Assembly: GCA_037957365.1 (NCBI GenBank)
Contig: JARHVA010001737.1
Coordinates: forward strand, 2,229,001 to 2,293,000
Origin: Torreya grandis
Taxonomy: Eukaryota; Streptophyta; Pinopsida; Cupressales; Taxaceae
Length of the DNA stretch: 64,000 nt
Direction: 5' to 3'
Shown here in pieces: positions 35,560 through 47,740 of this stretch (positions are counted from its first letter, which is position 1; each line of letters opens with the position of its first letter). Both the position numbers and the translations under genes were made by a program. A model generated the notes under the pieces. The model was not told the DNA's origin. It made no database searches and was given only the letters and a program-made list of their open reading frames with translations.

Positions 35560-36080
35560 CGGGTAAGGCCAATCACATTGATGCTAAAGAAAGACCAAGA
35601 TTTAAAATGGACTACCAAAGGGAGGAAAGCATTTGAAAAGATCAAGGAAGCAATCTCCACCACTCCCATACTAATTAATCTTAACTCCTCCAATTTCATA
35701 TTATATGTTTATGGTAGTGAACATAGCCTAGTAGCTATGTTAACTCAGAAGGAAGATGAAGGAAAGGGTAAACATACTATTGATTTATATTCAATAACCT
35801 TATGAAGGTATGATACCAAGTATAATTTATTTGAAAAACAAGCTTTCACCATCATTAAGGGCCTCCAAAAGTTTAGGCACCTAGTGGTGGGAAGTAAGAT
35901 AATGATATATATGGTGCATTCCAGTGTTAAAGTACATAATGGAAGGAGAGATCATTTAAAAGAGAGATAATTATATCACCAAAATCCTATAATATGATGT
36001 GGAATTTAATCCAGCCAAGGTAATATGAGGAAGATGACTTTGTGAGTATATAACACAATACATAGATGCCTTGATAGAAG
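35560..36080 (+). pseudogene. Element D RNase H
   Basis: KWTTKGRKAFEKIKEAI (about 35604-35655) is the RT-RNase H linker. FILYVYGSEHSLVAML (about 35695-35742) aligns to F-x-L-x-x-D-A-S with Asp lost. LFEKQAFTIIKGLQKFRHLV (about 35827-35888) has the Glu helix. Inactive. Confidence 0.8.
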
Positions 36081-36279
36081 AACAAGATACATCATAAATG
36101 ATTTTAGTAAACCAAAATGAAATCAATGGATCTTGGGTTGCTGATAGGACCTAATTTATGCAAATTGGCTGATATCTAGATGGTTTTTCTATACATATAA
36201 AAATATTCTATAGGATACAAAAGGCTAGTTACACACTAGTCCAAGGAGTCCTCTTCAAAAGGAACTTCATGAGGAACTA

Positions 36280-37340
36280 ATCTAATGTGTTAACGATCAC
36301 CAAGATGATAAAATACTAAAATACATGCATTTTACCCCTTCAAGTGGTCATTTATCAGTGAAAAAATGTGACCAAGATCATGCACACTAGGTATTATTGG
36401 CCAACCATGTTTGCCATCAGGTGGTGAAGAAATGCCTGCAATGCCAATTTTTCATAGGCAAGTGAAAGAATTTGGCCATGTTGCTTAACCTAATTATGAT
36501 CGATGAGCCTTTCACATAGTGGGGATTAGATTTCATTAGGATGATCAATCTTGTATCTAGCATGGGCCATAAATGGATACTTAAAAAAATAGACTACTTT
36601 ACAAGGTGGACCGAAGAAACCTTGAAGAGGGAGGTAACTAAGAATATGATCCTCAACTTCCTAGAAGAGCTAGTAACAAGTTTTGGCCCCCCTAAAAATG
36701 ATCATATACAATAATGTGAAGGCCTTCTTTAGTTACAATATTTTAGAATTTTCACTCAAGAATGACATTTTCCTAAAGACAACATCCAACTACTACCCGT
36801 AATGGAATGGATTGGTCGACTCAACCAATAAGAATATCATAAGGTTGATCAAGAGGATGAGTGTCAACTAATAGTGGGAATGACATATGTATCTTAGAAT
36901 GGATATGTGGGCTGATAAAATTAATCCCAAGCAGATTTTGAAAACATCCTTGTATGAACTACTATATGAGAAATAAGTGGTCATGCCCATATCAATGGAG
37001 ATTCTTGATTTACATATTTTGAAAGATGTTGAAGTAGCACAGAATAGAGTGATGGAGGTCAAGTTGGTGAAATTAACTAAGAATTGAGAGAATGAGCCAG
37101 TGATGCTAAGGTCATTTGACAATAGGTAGTCAGATGATACTTTGACAAAAAGGCATCTAAACCAAACTTCAAATCTAGAGACTTGGTTCTAAAATATAAT
37201 GAGAGGGACATGAATCTAGGCCAACATGAAAAGTTCAATTCCTTATGGAGAGGGCCTTTTTGCATCATTAGAAATAGGCAAGGTAACACATTTAAGTTTG
37301 AAGACAAAGAAGTGTCATTGGCATGAGTTGATCATGTCCC
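36280..37340 (+). pseudogene. Element D integrase
   Basis: Zinc domain with GHLSVKKC and KKCLQCQ (about 36345-36450). Core start WGLDFIRMINLVSS (first Asp, about 36521-36560), KIDYFTRWTE (about 36583-36612), a degenerate second motif near 36690 and NGLVDSTNKNIIRLIKRMS (about 36808-36860), where Glu is replaced by Asp. A C-terminal beta region ends near KVTHLSLKTKKCHW (about 37280-37322). Frameshifts. Confidence 0.8.
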
Positions 37341-39125
37341 ATACCAGGCTTCTGCACCATGACTCTCCTTAATTTTGAATAATCTACTAATAGATAGTTA
37401 TCTACCCCACTCCCCCTATAATTAATGTCCAGGCACTCTATATTGGATGATAGCCCATAATAATCACCACAAATATTTTTTGAGGTGATCTTCAAGCATG
37501 TGTGCTACCTTTAACATTTATGGGTGCCCATTTCAAAAAAGGCTGCATGATGATTGTGATAGAAGTATTGGCCTATAAATTCCTCTCTCTTGAACAAGCC
37601 AAACACTTAGCATACTAAGAGTTTCCAAGAGCATTGATAGAAGCTGAGTGAAGAGTCTTTAGCAAAAAAATTGTGTGTAGAATTAGGTATAAAATTGTGA
37701 ATAGAAAACTAATTTTTAGTGTTTTCCTTGGAGTGAAGAAAAGATTAATGCAAGGGTTACAAGATGGAAACTTTTGGATCCTCATCTGATAGTAGACATC
37801 CTAGGAAATAAAGAACCTATAGATCATGTTGTCACAAAGACCCTCCACCATAATTTTTTACGAGCAAATCGTATGCTTCTACCCCTACATAATTGAAGCC
37901 TACAATACCAAACATCAATAGAATCATAAATGGGAATTGTAGGGACCCCATACTAGTCCTAGAATTTGTAAATGGGATTTTTGACCCCAAATTGAAAAAG
38001 AACACAAAGAATCTAAGGGAGGACACCCATGCTTGCATGCTTAAAAAGGTTCAAAATAATGACTTTGAGTCATTCATTTATAGGATATGGAGCTCTACCC
38101 TAGCCCAATACATGGTTCCCCTCATGCACCTATGCCTAAATATTATCTCCCTATTTGTGGAGAGATACGATGACAATACTAGTGTTATTACAGGAAACCA
38201 CCTAAAAGTGGACATCAGTGCTAATGCAGTGAGGGAGATGCTCCAATTCCTAAGTGACACCAGTGCAAAAATCTATAGTATGAAGAGATTATAGAATGTA
38301 TGGGATACACATGTCCTAAATTAGAATTTCATAAACATATCTCTCTATAGAAATAACATGGAGGTTCCCCCTCTACCCATCACTCTCTCAATCTTTACAG
38401 TATAGGATATGAAAGATGCCCTTTCTATGCTGGTGTTCATTTTTGGAATAGACTCAGAAACCAACATCCATGACTTTCATTTGGGTACAACCTTCCTTTT
38501 GAAGACAATAAGTTGGGAAAAAGATTAAAATATGGTATTTTAAACACCATCACCAATGTCATTCACAATCAGCTATCAAAATTTCAACCTATAATATCTT
38601 CAAGTATTATTGCTTCCTCCACCTAATCTTGTATCAGGAGTCTAGGTTATTTTGACCATACTTAACTATCAATGTGATTGAGGTAAGCACCTATCCTCAC
38701 ATGGTGATCCTCATCTTTGTTTGGACCCAAATTTTGCTGGCCACATAGGATTATCACAAATTTTTAGAATGCTTCCTATCTCTGATCTTGATTGACCTTA
38801 GTTAGGAAGCTATCACTTTCAAAATGATAGACTGCTAGAGATCATGGATCATTAGCTATATAATCATATTTGATTGGTTTTTCAAAACCCATTTCACTTT
38901 CATCAAATTCTATAGGTTCAAGGAGGAGCCATTTTAGCTCTTATGCATGCTCACAGATAAAACCTTGGCCCTAGAATTGGCTTGCTAACTCGACATGGTG
39001 GTCTCAGTATATAACATAGGGTAGAAAATAGAGGCCATATATGACATCCCATTTTCAAGAGGGGGAATTATAGTTGTAAAAATATTTTAATATCACCTAC
39101 TTTCACTCAAATTGGTAGAGCTTAG
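37341..39125 (+). pseudogene. Element D extra coding-like region after integrase, part 1
   Basis: Not a known retroviral domain. An ORF at 37893-38294 (133 residues) has a folded-protein look: IPNINRIINGNCRDPILVLE, then NIISLFVERYDD and VDISANAVREMLQFL, with the E-x-T-x-x-x-x-x-x-V-x-I-x-x-x-x-V-x-x-x-L rhythm seen in plant mobile-domain proteins, though too weak to name. Fragments continue to 39125, where G inserted; LKLVELSLD is restored across G. Tat elements are known to carry extra ORFs between integrase and LTR. Confidence 0.55.
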
Positions 39126-40154
39126 TGTCAGGAATCTATAACAACAAACATGCTCTGATACCAACTGTCAGGATCCTACTGCCCACTAAGGGCACACTTG
39201 ATTACCTTTGTATTAGTAACTAAACACAAAATTTAACTAGAATGAATAAGTAACTAGAAATATGAAACAACACAGGATATGAGAGACAATACCCAATTGT
39301 ATTAATACTCAATCAAAAGAAAATAAAATAAAGAAGATGACACACTTCTTCTTCCCACACCTCTAGAGCTCCCACACTTTTAGGGTTCACCTGTAATTCT
39401 CCTTCAACACTTCACTCTCTCATCACGGTCACAACAATCAACTCAAACACAGAGTTGGTGTTCACCTCCACCAGTCAGTAACAATGCTACTAGTACACCA
39501 AGTACACAACCATACTCCAAGTAGATCTTCCCTTTCCTTGCTGCCACCTGCAAATCAATAGATCTTACTTACTATGTAGATATCTCTACACCTTGAAGAA
39601 CCCTTGTCCTTGCCTCACCAAGTCCTCATGATTCTTCAACCAGTACCCCGGTGGATCTCCTAGTAGAACTTGCACAACTTGCAACTCTCCCTGATCATAC
39701 ACACTTAACACCCCTTTGGAACTAGGAGGAGCTACTCTTGCTCTCTCTTCAAGCACAATGGCTTTCTAGCACACTTTTACAATACAGCCCATAAGTCTAT
39801 TATATAGATCTCATGCATATAATAATTAGACATTCTTAATTACAATAATTAGACTCATAACTCTAAGACCAAAAATAGTCTTTACATGCAAACTGCCTGT
39901 CCAAAAATAGACCAGTCTGGAACCCGCATGCAAACTGCATGCACACATAGGTTGCCAATGTTGGCTCCTTCATGACCAATTTTGGTCAACTAATAACCAA
40001 CATCAGTTGCTTATGCATTGTAATATGACCGACGTCAGTTGATCAGACCACCATTGGTTGCCCTGCAACTATTTTGTAACTCAGCAACCTCTGCAACCTC
40101 AACAACCTCCTTCTCTATTTGCATCAGTGAAGCTTTTAGCTCCACAACCTAACA
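39126..40154 (-). repeat. Element G 3' LTR
   Basis: 1029 bp on the minus strand, TGTTAGG to CCTGACA. Plus positions 39126-39165 are a 40-bp extension carrying primer-site sequence (complement at 39152-39163). ACGT-type palindromes near 39955-40075. TATA-like TATATA near 39797-39806. Confidence 0.93.
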
Positions 40155-40246
40155 ATCTCCCACTTGGAGATAAACAACTACACTTTACTTGTACCTGTAC
40201 ATCATCTAATTCATTTCCTGGCTTGTATCCCTCTTCAAGCTCAATC

Positions 40247-40471
40247 CTAAAGACCAACCACCACACAACCTGTGGTGCACCTCATGTCATCCAAGTAACC
40301 TGCCACATCCGAACCTACAACTCCATGTAGTGAAGACCTTGACCCTGCATAACATGAATCCCTACTGCTGGTCCCTCTCAAATACCTGAGAATCCACCTT
40401 CCTCGAATTGGCTCCAAACTCTCTGATAACTCCCACTGCTTGGGAAAACTCAGGTCTACACTCGACCTCAT
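40247..40471 (-). pseudogene. Element G RNase H remnant
   Basis: RGRWILRYLRGTSS followed by GSDVAGYLDDMRCTTGCVVV, the copia RNase H signature (V-K-x-I-L-R-Y-L-K-G-T ... D-S-D-x-A-G-D ... R-R-S-T-T-G). The usual D-S-D reads G-S-D. Open for 74 codons. Confidence 0.8.
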
Positions 40472-40479
40472 GTGATTTT

Positions 40480-41050
40480 GAACACTGCTCTAAGCTCAGC
40501 TTGAACTATCCAGACCTTGGTGTGCTTACCAGTTCTACATCCTAAAAATTAACCCTCGCCAACACCTTCTTCACATTACCTCCCACTGGAGACAAAAAAT
40601 CTCCATGTCTCTTATGCCAAAGAATTTCGCTGCTCCCAAATTCTTCATGACATACCTCTGAACTAACTTTACCTTTAGCTCAAAAACTCCCCGCATATGT
40701 AACCCTGCAACAAGCAACCACACAACAGTAACAAGATAATGTTGCAATCATCATCCAACTTGGTAAAGACAAACACAATAGTTACACTGACATTGACTAA
40801 AGCCCTGCTTTGTCATCCACCTGGCAAAACCTGTACCACTGTCCTACAGCTTCCTCAAGACCATATACCTTGGCCTTCCATCTCACGTATCCATCCACTC
40901 TCTTCTTTAACTTGGGAATCCATCTATCTTTCAATGCTTTCATCCCCACTGGCAACTCTACCAAAACTCCTGCTTGGTTCTGTTTTGAAGAATTCATGCC
41001 ATGCTCCCACTATTTTCTGGATTCTACCTGCATTGCCTCTTTACATCTTC
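40480..41050 (-). pseudogene. Element G reverse transcriptase remnant
   Basis: AMQVESRK (about 41015-41040), then VLVELPVGMKALKDRWIPKLKK (start of copia RT, about 40895-40970) in an open stretch to 40797. PSWMMIATLSCY (about 40735-40775) lies where the Y-V-D-D block should be, frameshifted. The interior of RT is missing. Confidence 0.7.
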
Positions 41051-41189
41051 CTGGTTCTTGACCATCAGTGAGAAATAAGTAAGAAGGTGAACAATGAATA
41101 TGAGGTCCACTTACCCTTTCAGTCCTCCATATGGGCATTTGAGACTCCTTGACAGCATGTTGTTCACCCAAAATCCATTCCAGTGACCG

Positions 41190-41410
41190 ATCTCAGCCAT
41201 CTCCCAATCTGCAATCGACTGACATCAGTTCCCTGCAACTGACCCTTACTGCCGACGTCGGTTCCACTGATCGACACCGATGTCCCTGTTGCCCAACACC
41301 GATGTCTTAACCTACCCAACACCACTGACTCTGCTGATCTACACATGACTGACATTGGTACCTATCTGTTCGACGTCGATTCCTCCTGACTGATGGCGGT
41401 ACCTGTGTTC
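41190..41410 (-). repeat. Element G palindrome cluster
   Basis: Six or so imperfect copies of CCGACGTCGGT (for example CCGACGTCGGTT, TCGACACCGATG, TCGACGTCGATT) in a CpG-rich patch, matching the position of the cluster in F. Confidence 0.8.
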
Positions 41411-41581
41411 GCCTGTGAGTGATGACTTTTTACCCATGAGCTCCTTTTAGATCAAACCCTTGTCCATATTAACACAGCCCTGCTTAGAATAATTCAGTCC
41501 CCTCAGTTGATCTCTGTCTGTCATCTCCTCCATGAACACCAAGGCTTTCTAGTTCTTAAGTTTGTCAAAGATATCTATCTT

Positions 41582-42151
41582 TCACTTAAGAACATGTATT
41601 CCCTTCTTACATATGTCACCAAGCCTACAAAGCCACATCTCTGCAACAGAAGGTGAATCAGTAATATAAGTAGATAGATAAAGGATACCTAATTTCTTAC
41701 CACTGCCTAATTCAAGTGCATCCACTATGAGAGTTACTATGCATCTCTCATCACCTAACTTTCCTGAAGAAATTAGACTCATCTCCAAGACTAGTACCTG
41801 CATGACCTCATTCAACACCCATGTGTTATCTGTCTGCAATTTCAGCTTCACTTCCCCTTTGCCAACCATTTGACAAGGCTCACCAGCTCCTATATAAATC
41901 TCTCCAAAGTCTCCAAAGACATATCCATGAAAAGATGCTTTATTTTGGGCTGCATGGAAAGAGGAAATAGAATCTATAGACCAAGATTCTACTTTATCCA
42001 GAACAGCTTGTGCAACAACACCTGCAACATCTACTTCTACACATTGATCTTCTAGCGACCAATAATCTTCCTTTACCTGCTCTTTCTTTCCATCAATCTG
42101 ACCATTCGTGTTATTCAGTTTCTCCATTCATAGCTTACTTTCTTCTGCCAT
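41582..42151 (-). pseudogene. Element G gag start fused to protease
   Basis: Begins with ATG at 42151 (MAEESKL, stop, MEKLNN), identical to the F gag start, then jumps to the post-knuckle linker; the capsid core and zinc knuckle are deleted. Protease active site reads SWSIDSISSFHAA: DSG became DSI. Downstream TDNTWVLNEVMQVLVLEMSL and LYLSTYITDS match F. Ends with MWLCRLGDI, the GAG-pre-integrase start. Dead. Confidence 0.85.
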
Positions 42152-42226
42152 TGCTATACTCCCACTCAATCAGAAACCCCTGTGAGTAACCTGTAATCAA
42201 ACAATAACCTACTCCCTGCAACCTTA

Positions 42227-42238
42227 GCTCTAATACCA
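42227..42238 (-). other. Element G primer-binding site
   Basis: Minus strand TGGTATTAGAGC, two bases after the LTR end at 42241. A second one (42267-42278) lies inside the LTR. Confidence 0.85.
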
Positions 42239-42240
42239 CT

Positions 42241-43260
42241 TGTCAGGAATCTAGAACAATAAACATGCTCTAATACCAACTGTCAGGATCCTACTGCCCA
42301 CTAAGGGCACACTTGATTACCTTTGTATTAGCAACTAAACATGGAATTTAACCAGAATGAATAAGTAACTAGAAATATGAAACAACACAGGATATGAGAG
42401 ACAATACCCAATTGTATTAATACTCAATCAGAAGAAAATACAATAAAAAAGATGCCACACTTCTTCTTCCCACACCTCTAGAGCTCCCACACTTCTAGGG
42501 TTCACCTGTAATTCTCCTTCAACACTTCACTCTCTCATCATGATCACAACAATCAACTCAAACATAGAGTTGGTGTTCACCTCCACTAGTCAGTAACAAT
42601 GTTGCCAGTACACCAAGTACACAACTGTACTCCAAGTAGATCTTCCCTTTCCTTGTTACCACCTGCAAATCAATAGACCTTACTTAAAATGTAGATATCT
42701 CTACACCCTGAAGAACCCTTGTCTTTGCCTCACCAAGTCCTCATGATTCTTCAACCAGTACCCCAATGGATCTCCTAGTAGAACTTGCACAACCTGCAAC
42801 TCTCCCTGATCATACACACTCAGCACCCCTTTAGAACTAGGAGGAGCTACTCTTGCTCTCTCTTCAAGCACAATGGCTTTCTAGCTCACTTTAAAAATAC
42901 AGCCCATGAGTCTATTATATAGATCTCATGCATACAATAATTAGACATTCTTAATTAAAATAATTAGACTCGCAACTCTAAGACCAAAAATAGTCTTTAC
43001 ATGCAAACTGGCTATCCAAAAATAGACCAGTCTGGAACCCACATGTAAACTGCATGCACACACAGGTTGCCGACATTGGCTCCTTCATGACCGATGTCAG
43101 CCGACTAATAACCGATGTTGGTTGCTTTTGCACTGTAATATGATCGACGTCGGTTGATTAGACCGTCTTCGGTTGCCCTGCAACTATTTTGCAACTCAAC
43201 AACCTCAACAACCTCCTTCCCTATTTGCATCAGTGAAGCTTTTAGCTCCACAACCTAACA
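42241..43260 (-). repeat. Element G 5' LTR
   Basis: 1020 bp. Its last 40 bp on the minus strand (plus 42241-42280) are the primer-site-bearing extension. U3 palindromes at about 43070-43190. Confidence 0.93.
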
Positions 43261-45712
43261 CTTAGCCTGGACTAGATCAATGACCAATGATGTTATGACT
43301 TGACTAGCCACATAGCTGCCCTGAAGACTGCTACCCCATTCATCCATGAGGCCCAACCATATTTCAAGGAGTGGAGGTTATCAATGGAGGATATGATATT
43401 AAACATTATGTCAATTTGTCTAAGGTCCCTTCAGACACTCATAAGCCTTGGGAGTATTTTTATAAACTAGTCTAGGATTCTGATCCCACAAAGAAGATGA
43501 CCAAGGGTCTGAGAGCGCAACTCATGAAAAGGGGCTAGAACAAGGAAAATATAGATTCATTTTGGAAGTATAGGTAAGAAATTGGAAAAATGGAGATAAA
43601 TTTTGAGGACTTGGAATCTAATGAGCAATTTGAGACTCTTTGGGATGAACACCATGAGGAAGAGGCTTGGGAGGAGGAAGAGGTTTTGGTCAAAGAAGAA
43701 GAAGACAAGGATACCCCCTAGAGGAAAGAGGAGGAATTTTCAATGATTTAGAGGCCTAATAATTGGCCTCCTATATATGTGACACCCCAATAACAAGTGC
43801 AAGCCACCCTAAAGTAGCTCAAGGTAGGGTTATCTTAGCCCATCTCTAAGGTACAAGATTCCAACCCTCCTCTTGAGTTAAAATAGAATAAGGTATGCAT
43901 TTCTCACCCTTTCCTTTCCACTTTTTACTCATTCTTCACTTCATCTTTGCCTTCCACCATTCCCACCATGCTTGCATCTTTCTCCACTACTCAACTAATC
44001 ACATTAATTGTGCCACTTTTCACTCCTCTACCTTCATCCACCACATCTATATCCATCTCAGTAAAATTTATAGCCACTTGTCTCCATGGCTTCCCATATT
44101 TTTCACCTTTCACACGCTCATCCTTAGGGGAACAACATCCATTGCTTCATAGTAGCAAGTGACCATTCCTTTTAGGCTACCATAAGGATCCCATTTCATG
44201 GGGGAAATGATTCAATTGTAGGAGTAATTCCACCAAAAGTTGGAGACTACAAGAAAATCTTGAGAGGCTTAGGTAGAAAAGAGAAGAGGAAAAAATGCTA
44301 AGGCCCCACTAGTAACTCATATGCACTCATTCTTTGACCTTGTACAATAATATCTGATGATTGCATACTTGGAACCATAAATAATCAAGCCCCAAGAATA
44401 GATGTAATTGATGTATTACATGATACATGCCATCGGCCTTAACCTTAACTAGGGTAGACTAACCAACAAGGTCAAGTTGATGAAAGAAAGCCAAATTTTT
44501 GTCACCATGGACTGTCTCAAGGTGGGCTATCAATTGGAAAATAAGGAGTAAAAACTTGTAAGAGTGAAAGTTAATATCAACCACTTGAATTCAAAATCCA
44601 AGGCCAAATATGAAAAGCTCACCAAGATGAGGTTTGACCTATAGAGCTACATCACCACTAGGAGCTTCAGGTAAAAGCTAACCAAAAGGCCCAACTATGG
44701 ATCCAAGTTGCAAAATTGAAGGCCAAAATTGAAGGCCTAAAAAAGGAGAAGTAGGTCACAGAGAATAAGCTACATGAAAAGGAAATTGAGCTTGTATATA
44801 CCCATAAGATCCTATTAGACTCTACAAGTGCACATAAATAGATGAAATAAGAGTCCTCAACTAAGGACCAAGAAGTATAATAGATGAAGAATGACCTCAC
44901 CACCCACTTCCAGACCATAGGTATCCTCCCCATGGTCTGATAATTATATATATCCTATTGAGAGAGAATAAAGAATGTGGCCAAAAAATTAAATCCAGTG
45001 TTTGGGTTCATTAAAAACTCATAACAACTAAGTACACATGTGGTTTCATCTATGGATTAGGTCCTTGCCTTTGTATCCCCCAAAGTTTAAGATTCATAGC
45101 TCCTAGTCCAAAAGCTATATATCATGATGGATGAGATGCTCTAGGTAGTAGGATTAGCCAATAAAAGGTAGGTGATAGTGAAGGTGAATGAATTCCTAAG
45201 CTATAGTAAGGTAACATCAAAATGCAAGGAATTTTTATATGCCTTAGAGAAGGTGGTCCAGGATATGAAGGGGAATATTGAGCAACTAGTTTGGTTGGGA
45301 CTCCCTTTCTTGTTCCTTGTAGACAACATAGTCCTATCAAAAAATAAGATAAAAGAGTTTCTGATCAAAAAATAAAATGACCAAATTATCTTTGCATCTC
45401 TCAATCAAGTGCCAAGCATCTCTGAGGTGGAGACCATTTTACAACCTCTTACCCAGTTAGAGTTTTAGATGCTGGTAGTAATACAGGGCTTGAGAAGCAT
45501 CTATTTTAAGGAGATCATTGATCTAGATATAGACTTTGAGGCTCTAAAGAAGAAGACTCAACCAAAGGAGGAATATTGGAAGTTGCTCTTTAGTATTTGT
45601 AAAATTTGTGAGCTTCCCCCCTTTTTGTAGTTTTGCCTTGACTGTTTCAAGAAACCAAATTTTTTTGGGTTCTTCTATTTGTAGGTAGATTCCCCTACAA
45701 GTCATCCAGAAC
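43261..45712 (+). pseudogene. Element D extra coding-like region, part 2
   Basis: Continues the reading broken by G: PYFKEWRLSMEDMILNIMS (about 43355-43415). Then an acidic stretch (EEEAWEEEEVLVKEEEDKD, about 43655-43715). Charged heptad-like text follows near 44690-44870 (KLKAKIEGLKKEK), suggesting a coiled coil. Two open Ser/Thr/Phe-rich frames at 43895-44162 overlap and look compositional. About 45541-45712 is noncoding up to the LTR. Confidence 0.45.
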
Positions 45713-46764
45713 TGTGGATCATAATCCATGTTTCTTAGTATTTTTGGGTAGTTAGTTTTTGTCATGGATGTGCTCTATGAGTTTGGCAAGTGGTGTATTA
45801 GCCTTCACTTTCTTGGGTTCCCCTTCTTCATTTTTGGCTAAGTCGTAGCCCCTTCTACTAAAAACACATTCATCACAACACTTATCAAGAAAGAAGAGAG
45901 TTCCTCTTTAAATAAAAGGCACACCATTGACTGGAGGAAGTGGGCCCCATTTCTAATAAGAATTATAGAGGTAGTTCAAAGGGAGACATGTGTCACTTTA
46001 GCACTTATTCTAAGCATCATGGGAATCATAAAGTGATACAATTGTGCTATATCTAAGATTTTGAAGACCATCTACACTCATGAGCTAGAACTCCCCCTTT
46101 CAATTATAATGGCCTCATCATGAGCATGAGTGCTAGAATATAGGTGTCATTTCCTCATGAGGAATTATGCCTATATATTCAGGGCTCTTTTCTTTTGGAA
46201 GGGGCTAGTAATCGTTAATAGTTCTATCTTTGTGACTATTATTAGAGATCAACCATTTGTAATAGTTTAGTTTAAGAATAGGAATATCAGTAGTTGTTTA
46301 TTTTCATTTCAAAACCTTAGTAGGTGCCCCTCGTGGGAAGGATTGAATATTATATATTGTGCCTTTTGTATTTTTTTTCTCCACCCAACAATGAAGAGGA
46401 TGTGTTTTTTTATGTCAAATTAAATAGAATTTATTACTGCCCATTATCTTTGTTATCTAATTTTATAGTATTGGTTTTTGTTTATGTTATAGGCCTTAAA
46501 TTATGCATATGCTCTTTTAATTTTTGTGATGTTTAAAGTTTCAATCTATTTTATGCAATTTTAGGAATAAATACTTCAAGAATCTTAATGCATCACCCTA
46601 GTTTTATTTTCATTTCCTTCTTACCCCTCCCCTACCCCCAATTAGATTAAAGAGCAAACTTCTAAAATCTTAGAGGTTGCATTATAGATTGTAATTCAAA
46701 CCCACATATGTAAAGCTTCCCTTAAATAACTATTAATTGAGAGTGAGAATTTTAGGAATCAATA
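45713..46764 (+). repeat. Element D 3' LTR
   Basis: 1052 bp, starting TGTGGATCATAATCC and ending GAATCAATA, followed by GGTAC. No clear purine tract directly before it. Confidence 0.85.
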
Positions 46765-47740
46765 GGTACCTAAGTTTTAAAAATATAAAGGGAAGGGTGA
46801 TCCCTGTGATCATGTACAAGAATTTTATGTGGCTTGTCATGAAGTTTCATATGCCAATGACTACTTACTAAGACTTTTACAAAAAAGCCTCACTGGACCA
46901 GCCCTAGAATGGTCCATGCATTTGCCAAAGGGGTATATATCTAGTTTTAGATAATTAACTAAACAATTTTTGAGACATTTCTCATTTAACATTGAACACA
47001 ATATATCCATTATAGATGTCTAAAACACTAAACAAAGAAGTGGGGAAAGACTAACATATTTATTTCGATACTAGAGAAGCTTAGCAAGATGCCTTTGATG
47101 CACAATACCAGAGAAATAATTAGCTAAAAAATTTGTTGAAAATCTCAATCCTGAGTTAAAATATTAATTGAAACTCCAATGTGCCAAAAATTTTGATGAA
47201 ATTATTGAAAGGAGATAAAAATTTAAAATACACTTATTGAAAAAGGAACAATTAAATTATATTCCCAAAATGAACATAATAAAAATCAAGATAATTCCTT
47301 TTCATGCAAGTCAAAAATATTCAATAAGAATACGAATGTTGTGGGGGATAGGGTTATATATTCTAAATAACATGTTCAAACTATGCAAAAGATGAATCCC
47401 ATAGATCACTAGAATGTCTCCTCTATTAGAGTGCCAGGAGGTAAACCATATCCTTTAACTAGAAAAATACCTTTCACCAACCTTGTAGTATCCATTGAGA
47501 TGTTTTTTGAGCAATTAATTATTGCTAATAGGAATACTATTCCTGAGATCCGACCTTTGGATGATCATCAACCTCGACCTAATTGGTACCACAAGGATGA
47601 ATTCTATAAATATCACAGAGACAAAGGTCATGACACATAAAGGTGTATGCAATTAAATCATTATATTTATGACCTCATTGAAAAAGGTGATATTAAAGTA
47701 GAAGGGGAGAGCACTCCAAATCAATCTAAAAATTAGCAGT
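46765..47740 (+). pseudogene. Element C gag, C-terminal part
   Basis: Directly after D: KYKGKGDPCDHVQEFYVACHE (about 46780-46850) and LTGPALEWSMHLP (about 46890-46930), the Ty3 gag capsid core. Later FYKYHRDKGHDT-stop-RCMQL (about 47600-47655) is the Tat-type H-x4-H-x3-C knuckle-like end, with stop for Glu or Gln. Lys-rich linker follows. Confidence 0.8.

Larger units (their letters stand above)
39126..43260 (-). mobile_element. Element G: non-autonomous copia element (minus strand), same family as F
   Basis: TSD is perfect: CTTAG at 39121-39125 and 43261-43265. On the minus strand: 5' LTR 43260-42241, primer site 42238-42227, gag-protease remnant, palindrome cluster, RT and RNase H scraps, purine tract, 3' LTR 40154-39126. 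Most of gag and all of integrase are gone. The TSD places the element end outside a 40-bp extension that contains a second primer site. Confidence 0.95.
26401..46764 (+). mobile_element. Element D: Tat-like Ty3/gypsy element with two nested copia insertions
   Basis: LTRs 26401-27467 and 45713-46764; TSD GGTAT (26396-26400) and GGTAC (46765-46769). Without F and G the element is about 12.3 kb. Order on plus: gag, protease, an additional RNase H, RT, RNase H, integrase, then a long extra coding-like region before the 3' LTR. PPPVFGLCLSR and DWSHLIL-type text after the protease and the additional RNase H point to the Tat clade. F interrupts it after the additional RNase H, G within the extra region. 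Confidence 0.88.

Noticed and set aside
40739..41071. Plus-strand ORFs of 110 and 83 residues
   Set aside because: Antisense of the G reverse-transcriptase remnant, which has recognisable copia motifs on minus.
43895..44162. Two overlapping Ser/Thr/Phe-rich plus ORFs
   Set aside because: Low-complexity composition in two frames at once; no start context or family. Kept only as part of the D extra region.
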